Shown: positions 43,919-54,011 of the stretch, one piece after another
How positions within the stretch are numbered: the stretch's first letter is position 1
How the letters are laid out: every line of letters begins with the position of its first letter
From: Alphaproteobacteria bacterium
GTDB taxonomy: Bacteria; Pseudomonadota; Alphaproteobacteria; Rhizobiales; Beijerinckiaceae
Assembly: GCA_016870035.1 (NCBI GenBank)
Contig: VGCJ01000001.1
Span: 41,148 to 105,147 of the forward strand
Direction: 5' to 3'
DNA length: 64,000 bases
Program-made: the position numbers and the translations under genes
The notes under the pieces: model-generated
Seen by the model: only the letters and a program-made list of their open reading frames with translations
Told to the model about the DNA's origin: nothing
Database searches by the model: none

Positions 43919-44425
43919 TTAAGTTGGTGGCGGAATAAGAAAACGATCAAGACGTCCTTTATGCGCGGAAATCTCTGCCCAAGACGGAACGTCAAAATCG
44001 AATACTGCACAAGCGGCGGTTGGAAACTCATCGCGCAAACTAACGAAGGCGTAGCGATCACCAAAGCCATAACATTCCAACGCGAAATCATGGAGTGACG
44101 GATTATGCCCGATGATCATCACGGTCTTTGATACAGACTCTAACGCGTGAAGAAGAGACAAAATCACATCTGGCGTTGCAAGATACAGATCGCGCTCAAG
44201 TCGTATCTCCGAAGCTCTAAAAAAAGCCTTTGTGTTCTCCCATGTTTCGCGTGTGCGCGTGGCTGGCGAAACGAGAACCAGATCAGGCAAGACGCCGTGC
44301 TCTGTAAGAGTTTTAGCCGTTGCGCCGCTTTCGCGCTGACCTGTAACCGTTAGTGATCGGTTGATGTCGGGCCTTTGATCATGCGGCACTGCCTGACCAT
44401 GGCGAAAAAGCACAAGACGAAGCAT
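43919..44425 (-). CDS. SixA-like histidine phosphatase
   Basis: From the ATG at 44425 the product is 168 residues: MLRLVLFRHGQAVPHDQRPD with the catalytic RHG, then SPATRTRETWE and the second histidine in MIIGHNPSLHDFA. It belongs to the SixA branch of the histidine phosphatase superfamily, which removes phosphate from phosphohistidine or small molecules. The substrate is unknown. A GTG ten codons earlier is possible. It is not linked to a histidine kinase here. Confidence 0.85.
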   Translation of the reverse strand: MLRLVLFRHGQAVPHDQRPDINRSLTVTGQRESGATAKTLTEHGVLPDLVLVSPATRTRETWENTKAFFRASEIRLERDLYLATPDVILSLLHALESVSKTVMIIGHNPSLHDFALECYGFGDRYAFVSLRDEFPTAACAVFDFDVPSWAEISAHKGRLDRFLIPPPT

Positions 44426-44539
44426 CAAAAACCCCGAAACTCCTTTTTGTTGCACCCTGCCCCAAAAGAATTCGATCAGCCTCTATTGAAGATCGACATT
44501 CAATCGCCATGTTTTGGGGATTGATAAAGCTAAAGTTTC

Positions 44540-44848
44540 ATGGGAATGGCGCCGATGCAACAAGATTATGAGTCACTCCAGAATATGAGGGGGCAACGCT
44601 TCATCATGAAGCCGGTGCCTGGCTGGGTCATTGTGCTTGTGTCTGTGGCCATCGCCGTTGCGGGCTTTGTATTGTTTCTGGTGAGCGCAAGCCTGTTATT
44701 GGTTCTGGCACCGATTTTTATTGCCATCGGTCTCTATCTGCGCTGGCGTTTTCTTAAAGCCTTACGAAATGCGTCACAAAATTACCGTCAAGACGAAACC
44801 ATTATTGAAACCGAATACCGCGTGCATGATGACACGCGGTATCGATAA
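44540..44848 (+). CDS. Small two-helix membrane protein of unknown function
   Basis: The 102-residue product has a short polar N-terminus, then VIVLVSVAIAVAGFVLFLVS and LLLVLAPIFIAIGLYL, two adjacent membrane helices forming a hairpin. The C-terminal tail is basic, then acidic and tyrosine-containing (RWRFLKALRNASQNYRQDET). I do not recognise the family. It is flanked by the SixA-like gene (divergent) and a UspA gene (convergent). Confidence 0.65.
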   Translation: MGMAPMQQDYESLQNMRGQRFIMKPVPGWVIVLVSVAIAVAGFVLFLVSASLLLVLAPIFIAIGLYLRWRFLKALRNASQNYRQDETIIETEYRVHDDTRYR

Positions 44849-44863
44849 TCTGACAAAGCTAGT

Positions 44864-45298
44864 TTAGGCAGACGGGCGGACGACAAGCACCGAACAGGGC
44901 GCATGACGCACGATGGTTGTGGCGTTTGAACCCAAGAGATATGTCGTCATGGCCGGACGATGCGAGCCAATCACAATAAGATCAGCTTTCTTTTCTTCGA
45001 CTTCCGCCAAAACCTCATTATAGACTGATCCCATTTTAACAGCTGTCGTCACTTTGGATTTGTCGGCCAGCGTGAGAGATGCAACGAGCTCCTTCATGCG
45101 CTTTTCGCGATCTGCCTGTTGCTTTTCATCAAATGAAGGTGGCACATATTCCATGAAGGTGATCGGCAAAATTGATCTCACATAGAAAAGATGAAGCGGC
45201 GCGTTGGCAACGGCTGAAAGCGTTGCCGCGCGGGCTAGCGCCAATTTTGAGATTTCAAGCTCTGCGAGATCAACCGGAACAACAATCGATTTGAACAT
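44864..45298 (-). CDS. Universal stress protein UspA family
   Basis: From the ATG at 45298, with an AAGGAGG six bases upstream, the product is 144 residues. It starts MFKSIVVPVDLAELEISKLA and ends LIVIGSHRPAMTTYLLGSNA followed by VRHAPCSVLVVRP, the ATP-binding end of UspA proteins. Such single-domain proteins help survival under stress; the precise role here is unknown. The frame extends 13 codons upstream, but those are not Usp-like. Confidence 0.9.
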   Translation of the reverse strand: MFKSIVVPVDLAELEISKLALARAATLSAVANAPLHLFYVRSILPITFMEYVPPSFDEKQQADREKRMKELVASLTLADKSKVTTAVKMGSVYNEVLAEVEEKKADLIVIGSHRPAMTTYLLGSNATTIVRHAPCSVLVVRPSA

Positions 45299-45417
45299 AG
45301 ACGCCTCCTTCATCGACGCGCGCGGGATGCGCGTCACAGAGCAAAGATAGTCGCCATGGTCAGACCCACGCCTTGATCTGAATCATAAAGGCGCCTGAAT
45401 AACGGGCGCTAAGTCGC

Positions 45418-46479
<1,062 letters not shown>

Positions 46480-46800
46480 TCAGGCCTGTTTTTCTGGCGT
46501 TCTGACGGTCAAACCGTCCAATTCCGCTTTTACCTGAATTTGGCAGGCAAGGCGGGAATTTGGTCGCACATCAAAGGCAAAATCGAGCATATCCTCTTCC
46601 ATTGAGGAGGGTGGGCCGACTTTTTCCTGCCATTCAGGCTCGATATACACATGGCAGGTCGCGCAGGCGCAGGCGCCGCCGCATTCCGCCTCGATACCGG
46701 GAACACCATTCTTGATGGCCGCCTCCATAACGGTTGAGCCTGGCTCCGCCTCAACGGTCCGCGCCGTGCCACAAAAATCAATGAATTGAATTTTTGCCAT
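46480..46800 (-). CDS. 2Fe-2S ferredoxin (adrenodoxin type)
   Basis: The 106-residue protein starts [20 protein letters not shown] after a GAGGG site. Cluster ligands are in [15 protein letters not shown] (C-x5-C-x2-C) and a fourth Cys in RLACQIQV, the plant/vertebrate adrenodoxin pattern. [22 protein letters not shown] is typical of ferredoxins that serve cytochrome P450 or Fe-S assembly. Its natural reductase is probably the product of the next gene. The true start is well inside the longer open frame, which runs upstream without resemblance. Confidence 0.93.
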   Translation of the reverse strand: MAKIQFIDFCGTARTVEAEPGSTVMEAAIKNGVPGIEAECGGACACATCHVYIEPEWQEKVGPPSSMEEDMLDFAFDVRPNSRLACQIQVKAELDGLTVRTPEKQA

Positions 46801-47056
46801 AAGACCCTCATATTCCGGATGTAAACCCGCTTGCCGTTCGATACAGGACCAGCGCCGGTTTGACGAGGAGTTTTGTCGAAACGGAGGCCGAATTCGCAAG
46901 ATTATTGAGTGATATAGGGCTAATTCTTCTAAAAACACCCCCGTTAACGACGTTTTCACTATTTATTGCGGCCGGGTGTTCAAGGGTCCCCTCAAAAGTT
47001 AGACTGTCAATGGGTGAACCCTCGCCTAAAATTCAGTTTGGAGCGGTAGGACAATC

Positions 47057-50000
47057 ATGGCTACGCAGACAAAAATCTCGGACTCAGCCGAAGCGGCGCT
47101 TTCCGCGATTGAGGAAGCTTTGACCCAGTCAATCAATCTGGCTGCCGCCGGAGATACGACTGAAACAAAAGCCAGAGAGGAAACGACCGAGCGCCCAACA
47201 CCACGGGCGACGCCAAAGGCCCGCATCGAAGCCGATCCGCGTCCGAGCCTTCAAGATATTGAACGCTCCTTCCCGGGCCTTGCCGCTAATGATGATCGCA
47301 AAGCTGTTGGTGAAATCATTCAGACTTTGCAAGCACGCCCCTCACGCCGTCCTTATCTCTTTGCAGGCGTCGCTGCGGGCGCATGGATTTTGTCGGCTCT
47401 TATTGCGCTGCTCATTCATCCCGATTTGTTCGGCAATGCATTCTCCTCCGCTGAATCGTCTGCCATCATTCCGTTTCTTGTCGTAGGCCTCGCTTTGCCG
47501 GTCGTGCTCTTTTTCTTGCTGGCGCTTGCCTCCGTGCGCGCTGCAGAAATGCGCACTATCGCCAATTCAATGACGCAAGTGGCCTTGCGCTTGGCACAGC
47601 CCGAAGCCGCAACGACAGAAGCCGTTGTTTCGCTTTCACAAGTCGTTCGTCGTGAAGTCGCCGCCATGGGCGATGGCATGGAGCGCGCGGTCGCCCGCGC
47701 GAGCGAACTCGAATCCATGGTGCATAATGAAATCGCCACGCTTGAACGCGCTTATGGCCAAAATGAAGTGCGTATTCGCGCGCTTATTGATGAACTTGCT
47801 TTGCAACGTGACGCGATCTCCTCAAATGCCGAACATATTCGCGCGTCCATTCTAAACACGCATGAACATTTGGGCCGTGAAATCAATCAGGCCATGACGC
47901 GCATCACCGCGCTTGTTGATGATGCAGGATCGAAAGTTGCCGGTGCGATTGATCAAAAGACCGCAAACATCGCCGCAACTTTGGGCCGCAACGGCGAAAC
48001 CATGATCGGTGTTCTCTCTGAGAAGAGCGACAAATTGTTGCGTAATCTCACGGAAACCAACCAGACGGTTTCAACGCAATTAACCGAGATCGGCAAAAAC
48101 ATTGTCGATGCGCTAGAAGAAAAGTCCGAACTCGTCACCAACCGCCTCGCCTCAACCGGTGAAGGCCTTGTGCGTGAAATCGTCGGCCGTGCGGAAACGA
48201 TGGTTCAGGCGATTGAAACCGCGTCCGAGCGTGCGAAAGAGCAAGTCTCGTCTGACTCCGATATGTTTGTCGCGCGGATTGCCGATATGAGTGAATCGAT
48301 CCGTTCGACGATTGAACATCAAGCCGAAACGCTTGAGCGCGGCATCGATAATAGTGTGAGCCGCCTCGCCGTCATTATGGATGACAATCTGGCTGCCTCT
48401 CGCAGCGTGTTCAGCGAAGGTCTTGATGATCTTGTCGATGCAGTCAGCGGCCAGACGCAGAAGATCAAGAATGAATTCTCACGCGAAGCCGATGCGATCC
48501 GTGTCCAGATTTCATCGACCTCGGGCATGTTGATCGACTCGCTCTCGCACGAAACGCAACAACTCGACACAGTCCTTTCCGCCCATTCTAAAACGCTTGC
48601 AAACACGCTTTCAGGCGCAAGCGCCGATATGGGTCAATCAATCGGCGAAAAAATCGCCGCTGTGACGGCGTCATTCGAGACCGGCACCACGCTCTTGAAT
48701 GCGAGCCTGCAACGCAATACCGAAATGATTGAAGCCAATCTTTCAAGCTATTCGACGCGTATTGACCAAGCGATTGGCGGGCGTGTCGCTTCGCTCGAAG
48801 CCACCATCCGTGATGGCGCATCGGCTCTTGATCAAAATCTCTCGCATTATCTTGGTTCGATCACGGCAACGCTCGATCAAGGCGGCGCGCGGATCAATGA
48901 GAAGCTTGGCGGTCAGATCGAAACTTTCGAGAAGACAATCATCGTCAAAGGCGGCGCGCTCAGCGAAGCGCTCTATCGTCGTCTCAATGATTTCGAAACC
49001 AATATTTTGGGTCGAAGCAGCGAGATCAATTCGAACATCACGCAGAACCTCACCAATCTCGAACGCGTCCTCGAGACGAGCGGTAATCAGCTTGCAGAAC
49101 GCATCGAGCGGAACACCACGACCTTCACCACCACCATCGAAGCCCGGCTTGGTGAAGTGGCACATCTCTTCTCGACCGAAGGACGCGCCCTCTCCGATCG
49201 TCTCGTCGAACAGGCTAAGAACGCTTCAACCATAATTGAATCTCAATTGGCTGCCATCGAAGCCAATTCACGCGAGAAGAGTGTCGCCGTTGTCGAAGGC
49301 ATCGAAGCACTCTTCAGCCGTGTCGACCAAGGCCTCATCGAGCGTACCAATATCCTCATGGAAGCTATGTCGGAACGTTCGAACAATCTCGAAGAAACGC
49401 TTCAGCGTTCGAGCCTTGCGATTGGCAACACCATCGAAGCCAAGACCGAAGAACTTGGTCGCGTGATGACCGATCGTGCCGATACGGTTGCGCAATCGCT
49501 CGCGGTTCGTGCTATTGAGATCAACGAAATTCTCGGCGAAAAGGCGCTCGACATCGCCAATACATTCGAAGGCCAAGTCAGCCATTTCGAAGACAATATC
49601 GTATCGCGCCTTGAAACCATCGGTGCCGTCATTGGCGACCAGAGCAATACTTTTGGTCTGAGCCTCGAAGGGCATACAGAAAAGATTTCGGATGCCTTGA
49701 ATTCGGCCATCTCGCGTCTCTCAACAACGCTCGACACGCAAGGCTCAACGCTCATTTCGGCACTCCAATCGAATGCAGGAAACATCACGGAAACAATTGC
49801 GCAAGTTGGTTCGCATACGGCCGATATTTTGAGCGGCACAGCAGATCGCCTGCAAAGCGAGACGATTGTCACCTTGCAGAAAATGTCGGATGCAAGCCAG
49901 ATCGTGCGCAGTCTCGTCGAACAAGCCAATCAGTCGATTGGCGAACTCGAAAGCAAACTTGCCGACCGCGTCATCGGCCTTGCCCATGCCGGCACCGTCA

Positions 50001-51514
50001 TCAAGGAAGACGCTGCCCACTCCGCAAGCCTTCTTCTCAAGCAAATCGAATCCATGCGCGAAGTCACGGCCACTGGCATTCACGAAACACGCGCGCTCAT
50101 CGATGTGCTTGATGAAAGAACGCGAGCGGTGTCCTCGGTCACACGTGAACATGTCGAAATTCTTGAGAATGCCGCGCAATCGCTTGTCAGCATTGAAGGA
50201 CGTCTCGGTTCCGATCTTGAAAGTCGTAAAGCGTCGATTGAAGTTCTCACCCGCACGCTCAACGAACATTTCAACAATGTCGAGACCGTCGCTGAAAAAT
50301 TCGCGCTCCATCTCAATGGCGCGTTGACGGCGATTGAAAACCGCGCCTCGTCGATCCGCGATATTATGAGTGATGCGGCAACGGTTGCGAGCCAAACCAT
50401 GCGCGAGCAGTTTGACTCGGTCCGTGCGCAAGCTGACGCTGAAAAACTTCGTACCGTTGAGCAAGTACGTGCGGTCTCGACTGAAGCGCTCACCGAAATG
50501 GGTGACCTCCTTGGTCAATTGGTTGCGCGCTTTGAAGCCACTGCTGCGGATGTCAAAGCGGCTACAGAATCCATCGCGCAAGAAGTTGAAGCCTCACGCG
50601 AGGAAATCACAAAGAGCGTCGCTGTTCTGCCGAATGAAACCAAGGAACAGGCTGCGGCTTTGAAACGTGCAGTCAGCGAACAAATCCGCGCACTTGGCGA
50701 ATTGAACGCCATCATGGCCGCAAATGGTCGCATAACAGACACCGCAAAGCCTGTTGAACAACGTTCGGCACCCCTTGCTCCTGAACGTGCGCCAGAGCGG
50801 AGCCCGCAGATCCTTTCACCGCGGCCAACCTCTTATGAAATGCCTAAGCCCGCGCGGCCAGAAACAGCCGGACGCATCATTCCACCGTCGGCAAAACCAG
50901 TGATCCGAGAACAGCCGTCGGCATCGCCGGTGATGCCGGAAGTGAAACCGGAACCGGTTGCCACAACGGCACGCGCACCTATGCCGCAAGCACCATCGCG
51001 TGAAGCGAAAAGCGGGTGGTTGTCTGATCTTCTTGATCGCGCCTCGCGTGATGAAACGAAAGCACAGACAGCAAAACCGGAGACAACGCGCATTCAAGCA
51101 CCAGTGGCTCCTGCTCCACTGCAGAGCGAAAATACACGCACGATCCCAGCTCCCTCGGCGCCTCTCTCAACGCCGACGGAACCAATTGCCCAACTCCTCG
51201 CCGATATTCGCTCGCTCATGAATGATGATGCGGTGAAAAATCTTTGGGCTGCCTATCTCCGTGGCGAGAATGTCTCCTTCTCGCGCTCGCTCTATACATT
51301 GGGTGGTCAACGTCGCTTCTCTGAATTGAATGCACTCTATCAAGCCGATGAAAAATTCCGTACGAGCCTTAACTCTTACGCGAACCGCTTTGAATCGGTG
51401 TTGAAGGACCTTACCGTCACGGATGCTGATGGCGCGATCACAAGATCGATCCTGTCTTCACCAGAAGGCCGCGTCTACACGATGCTCGCGCATGTGAGCA
51501 ATCGTCTCGGTTGA
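47057..51514 (+). CDS. Giant coiled-coil membrane protein, GPR/RgsE-like (polar growth ring) candidate
   Basis: The protein has 1485 residues. A Thr/Pro-rich N-terminal cytoplasmic part (1-95) is followed by two membrane helices (about 101-120 and 137-160). A very long, helical and repetitive region (about 165-1230) then consists of short degenerate units with the pattern L-x3-I-x-E-x-T with N, S, T and A (VAGAIDQKTANIAATLGRNG; DNLAASRSVFSEGLDDLVDA). A Pro/Ala-rich linker (1235-1385) leads to a compact C-terminal domain (LADIRSLMNDDAVKNLWAAYL; RRFSELNALYQADEKFRTSL). This architecture matches apolipoprotein-like giant proteins of Hyphomicrobiales, including Growth Pole Ring protein GPR of Agrobacterium and RgsE of Sinorhizobium, which build a ring at the growing pole. 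The identity is inferred from architecture. The start follows AGGA. Confidence 0.6.
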   Translation: MATQTKISDSAEAALSAIEEALTQSINLAAAGDTTETKAREETTERPTPRATPKARIEADPRPSLQDIERSFPGLAANDDRKAVGEIIQTLQARPSRRPYLFAGVAAGAWILSALIALLIHPDLFGNAFSSAESSAIIPFLVVGLALPVVLFFLLALASVRAAEMRTIANSMTQVALRLAQPEAATTEAVVSLSQVVRREVAAMGDGMERAVARASELESMVHNEIATLERAYGQNEVRIRALIDELALQRDAISSNAEHIRASILNTHEHLGREINQAMTRITALVDDAGSKVAGAIDQKTANIAATLGRNGETMIGVLSEKSDKLLRNLTETNQTVSTQLTEIGKNIVDALEEKSELVTNRLASTGEGLVREIVGRAETMVQAIETASERAKEQVSSDSDMFVARIADMSESIRSTIEHQAETLERGIDNSVSRLAVIMDDNLAASRSVFSEGLDDLVDAVSGQTQKIKNEFSREADAIRVQISSTSGMLIDSLSHETQQLDTVLSAHSKTLANTLSGASADMGQSIGEKIAAVTASFETGTTLLNASLQRNTEMIEANLSSYSTRIDQAIGGRVASLEATIRDGASALDQNLSHYLGSITATLDQGGARINEKLGGQIETFEKTIIVKGGALSEALYRRLNDFETNILGRSSEINSNITQNLTNLERVLETSGNQLAERIERNTTTFTTTIEARLGEVAHLFSTEGRALSDRLVEQAKNASTIIESQLAAIEANSREKSVAVVEGIEALFSRVDQGLIERTNILMEAMSERSNNLEETLQRSSLAIGNTIEAKTEELGRVMTDRADTVAQSLAVRAIEINEILGEKALDIANTFEGQVSHFEDNIVSRLETIGAVIGDQSNTFGLSLEGHTEKISDALNSAISRLSTTLDTQGSTLISALQSNAGNITETIAQVGSHTADILSGTADRLQSETIVTLQKMSDASQIVRSLVEQANQSIGELESKLADRVIGLAHAGTVIKEDAAHSASLLLKQIESMREVTATGIHETRALIDVLDERTRAVSSVTREHVEILENAAQSLVSIEGRLGSDLESRKASIEVLTRTLNEHFNNVETVAEKFALHLNGALTAIENRASSIRDIMSDAATVASQTMREQFDSVRAQADAEKLRTVEQVRAVSTEALTEMGDLLGQLVARFEATAADVKAATESIAQEVEASREEITKSVAVLPNETKEQAAALKRAVSEQIRALGELNAIMAANGRITDTAKPVEQRSAPLAPERAPERSPQILSPRPTSYEMPKPARPETAGRIIPPSAKPVIREQPSASPVMPEVKPEPVATTARAPMPQAPSREAKSGWLSDLLDRASRDETKAQTAKPETTRIQAPVAPAPLQSENTRTIPAPSAPLSTPTEPIAQLLADIRSLMNDDAVKNLWAAYLRGENVSFSRSLYTLGGQRRFSELNALYQADEKFRTSLNSYANRFESVLKDLTVTDADGAITRSILSSPEGRVYTMLAHVSNRLG

Positions 51515-51528
51515 TTTAAAAAATATGA

Positions 51529-51555
51529 GCGCGCGGTTTAAATTGTAAGCCGCGC
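51529..51555. terminator. Bidirectional terminator between the GPR-like gene and the SDR gene
   Basis: CGCGCGG (51529-51535) pairs with CCGCGCG (51549-51555) around an AT-rich loop. A T-rich stretch follows on the plus strand (TCTTT), and on the minus strand the sequence after the stem is TCATATTTTTTAAA. It lies between two convergent genes, 15 bases past one stop and five bases from the other. Confidence 0.75.
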
Positions 51556-51559
51556 GTCT

Positions 51560-52321
51560 TTAAACTTTCGGATCAGGATTTTCCGTGTGGCCGTCAACGG
51601 CAATCACCTGCCCTGACACGTAGCGCGCACCATCACTGGCTAAGAAGAGCGCCATCGCCGCAACATCGCGCGCTTCAACAAAAGTCCGCATCGATGTACC
51701 CGATGTATAACCTTCATAAATCGCATCTCGCGTTGTGCCTTTGAGCGCCGCTTCTCTTTCAAGCACGCGTTCAATACGCGGCCCCTCGACCGAACCCGGA
51801 CAAATCGCATTGGCGCGAATGCCGTAAGACCCAAGCTCCATCGCAACCGTTTTCATCAAACCGATCACACCCCATTTCGCTGCCGCATAGGGCGCGCGAT
51901 TGGGAAATCCATAAAGACCGGCCGTTGATGATGTAAAAATGATTACGCCTTTCTTTTGTGCTTTCATCATCGGGGCCGCGTAACGCGCGGCCAGAAAGGC
52001 ACCATCAAGATTAACCGCGATGCAATCGCGCCAGCCTTGCAATGGCATATCTTCAAGAAGCGCTGTGGGACCGGATATGCCGGCATTCGCGCAGAGAACA
52101 TCCACCCCGCCCCACGTCTTTTCAATCTCCCCAAAAAGCCGCGCCATTTCCTCTTCTTTCGAGGCATCGGCTCGCGTGGCGCGGATGGCTGAGGGTACGG
52201 ATTTCAGCGCGGCGTCATCAACATCGGTGACCCAGACTTCATCACCATCCGAGAAAAAACTTTCGGCTAAAGCGCGACCAATGCCCGCCGCCCCCGCTGT
52301 GATCAGAACGCGCTTTTTCAT
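51560..52321 (-). CDS. Short-chain dehydrogenase/reductase
   Basis: From the ATG at 52321 (GGAG eight bases upstream) the product is 253 residues. It has the nucleotide-binding VLITAGAAGIGRALAE (a TGxxxGIG variant beginning TAG), CANAGISG, the catalytic serine in FTSSTAGLYG, the YxxxK in PYAAAKWG, and NAICPGSVEGPRIERV. It is a classical SDR. The substrate cannot be told from sequence. It is a stand-alone gene. Confidence 0.9.
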   Translation of the reverse strand: MKKRVLITAGAAGIGRALAESFFSDGDEVWVTDVDDAALKSVPSAIRATRADASKEEEMARLFGEIEKTWGGVDVLCANAGISGPTALLEDMPLQGWRDCIAVNLDGAFLAARYAAPMMKAQKKGVIIFTSSTAGLYGFPNRAPYAAAKWGVIGLMKTVAMELGSYGIRANAICPGSVEGPRIERVLEREAALKGTTRDAIYEGYTSGTSMRTFVEARDVAAMALFLASDGARYVSGQVIAVDGHTENPDPKV

Positions 52322-52476
52322 GTCGCTTCTCCGAATTCCGCATGATTTGAACAAAGTGAACCGCTAAGCTCGACCTTAAGTATCTTCATAAACAAACACA
52401 AATTCGCCCGACAAAAAATTAACTCTTTCTTAATTTTTTCATTGAGGCTTCGGTAAGGCCCCGATACGGTCATCCA

Positions 52477-53127
52477 ATGATCGGGGGCAGTCTCTCTCTT
52501 CGCGCACATATTGTTGCGCTACTTTGCCTGTCATGCGGTCCGGTTCTCGCCGGGCGAAGCGTGCCGGAGGCGGCTGCGCGTCTGCCGCATATCACAAGTT
52601 TCGCTTTGCCCCATGGGTCCACAAAAGCGCCTTGGGGCTGGGCGGATTTCTGTACGCGCCACCAGGAAGATTGCGATGTGGCGACGCTTAAGCCCGAGCC
52701 GGTAATTTTGACCCCAAGCCTCTGGTCACAGATTGAAATGATCAATCATTCGGTGAACGCGTCGATCCGTGAAGCCGATGACCGCGAGGTCTTTGGTGTC
52801 ATCGAGCGCTGGGACTATCCAAGCTCAGGTGCGGGTGATTGTGAAGATTTTGCGCTACAGAAACGAAAAGAGTTGACCGACATCGGTGTTCCGCGCCAAG
52901 CGCTCTTGATGACCGTTGTCACCGATGAAAATGGCGCTGGTCATGCTGTTCTCACCTTGCGTAGCAATCGCGGCGATTTCGTTCTCGATAATCGCACCGA
53001 TAAGATTCTTAACTGGCAATCAACGAGCTATGTCTTTGTGAAGATGCAATCGGAACAAAATCCGAATGAGTGGCAAAAAATCGGCGATCCGTCGAACGCC
53101 ACCCTTACCGCTTCGGGTCAAAACTGA
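52477..53127 (+). CDS. Transglutaminase-like cysteine protease (BTLCP family)
   Basis: The 216-residue product begins with a signal peptide (LRAHIVALLCLSCGPVLAG). It contains the catalytic triad of bacterial transglutaminase-like cysteine proteinases: Cys in GAGDCEDFALQKRKEL, His in GAGHAVLTLRS and Asp in FVLDNRT. WADFCTRHQEDC holds a likely structural cysteine pair. Related proteins (LapG in Pseudomonas) cleave surface adhesins, but LapG partners are not visible here. The protein is probably periplasmic. Confidence 0.9.
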   Translation: MIGGSLSLRAHIVALLCLSCGPVLAGRSVPEAAARLPHITSFALPHGSTKAPWGWADFCTRHQEDCDVATLKPEPVILTPSLWSQIEMINHSVNASIREADDREVFGVIERWDYPSSGAGDCEDFALQKRKELTDIGVPRQALLMTVVTDENGAGHAVLTLRSNRGDFVLDNRTDKILNWQSTSYVFVKMQSEQNPNEWQKIGDPSNATLTASGQN

Positions 53128-53147
53128 TTTATTTCCGAAATTAATTT

Positions 53148-53678
53148 CTAATCGATGCGCGAAAGATGTGCGGCGAAACGCTTTCCATTGCGCACATAAT
53201 TATCGGCCGATGATTTGAGTTTTGCGACCGCCGCTTCGTCAAGTGTACGAATGAGTCTTGCAGGCGCGCCGACAATCAAAGAAAAATCCGGGAACTCTTT
53301 GCCTTCGGTGACGAGCGCACTAGCACCCACAAGCGAACCCCGCCCGATCCGCGCGCCATTCAAAATCGTCGAACCCATTCCGATCAATGAACCATCACCA
53401 ATCACGCAGCCATGCAAAATCGCACGATGGCCAATGGTACATTCTTCACCAATCTCAAGAGGAAAGCCGGGGTCTGTGTGAAGCACAGCCCCTTCCTGGA
53501 TATTGCTTCTTTTACCGATAATGATCGGCTCATTATCGCCACGCAATACCGCACCAAACCAGATCGAAACATCAGCGCCGATCCGGCAATCGCCGATAAC
53601 ATGCGCATCAGGCGCAATATAAACGCTTTGTTGATCGGCGAATTTGGGACTCTTCACATCAAGCGAATAAATCGGCAT
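53148..53678 (-). CDS. Gamma-carbonic-anhydrase-like hexapeptide protein
   Basis: The 176-residue product is a left-handed beta-helix protein with repeated [LIV]-G-x4 units (APDAHVIGDCRIGADVSIWFG; IGRGSLVGASALV). It has zinc-ligand histidines in VLHTDPGF and CTIGHRAILHGCVIGD. Members of this YrdA/PaaY family bind zinc, and some have carbonic anhydrase activity; the physiological role is often unknown. It lies next to DUF3126 and cysE on the same strand. Confidence 0.92.
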   Translation of the reverse strand: MPIYSLDVKSPKFADQQSVYIAPDAHVIGDCRIGADVSIWFGAVLRGDNEPIIIGKRSNIQEGAVLHTDPGFPLEIGEECTIGHRAILHGCVIGDGSLIGMGSTILNGARIGRGSLVGASALVTEGKEFPDFSLIVGAPARLIRTLDEAAVAKLKSSADNYVRNGKRFAAHLSRID

Positions 53679-53706
53679 GAAGACGCCCCTTTCTGGATTT
53701 GATTAC

Positions 53707-53925
53707 TCAATCAATCCCTTCAAGATCGATATCGAGGATCGACATTGTGAGCGCGTAAGAACGATCGCCATCTTCGGTATCAAGCGAGATCACACCGATA
53801 AACTCGTCGCCAATCATCACTTCGGCGGAGTCGGTTTTCTTCGGACGCGCAACAACCTTGATATTCGCATTGCCAAAAAGGCGACGAAGATAGGTTTGAA
53901 GTTTTAAGAGCTCTGCCTTGTCCAT
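53707..53925 (-). CDS. DUF3126 family protein
   Basis: The 72-residue protein, MDKAELLKLQTYLRRLFGNA followed by VVARPKKTDSAEVMIGDEFIGVI and EDGDRSYALTMSILDIDLEG, matches the small DUF3126 family of alphaproteobacteria. No function is known. It is commonly found beside cysE, as here, with about 85 bases between. Confidence 0.9.
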   Translation of the reverse strand: MDKAELLKLQTYLRRLFGNANIKVVARPKKTDSAEVMIGDEFIGVISLDTEDGDRSYALTMSILDIDLEGID

Positions 53926-54011
53926 GGAACTGCCGCCTGTTGATCGGTTACGAAGTCACTCGAGACTTTCGAATGCCATTTCCAAGGACGCGCCGCAACC
54001 CCCAAAGGGGA

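Noticed and set aside
47057..51514. Kinesin or methyl-accepting chemotaxis receptor
   Set aside because: There is no motor domain with a P-loop and no chemotaxis signalling hairpin or HAMP domain; the repeats only imitate coiled-coil proteins.
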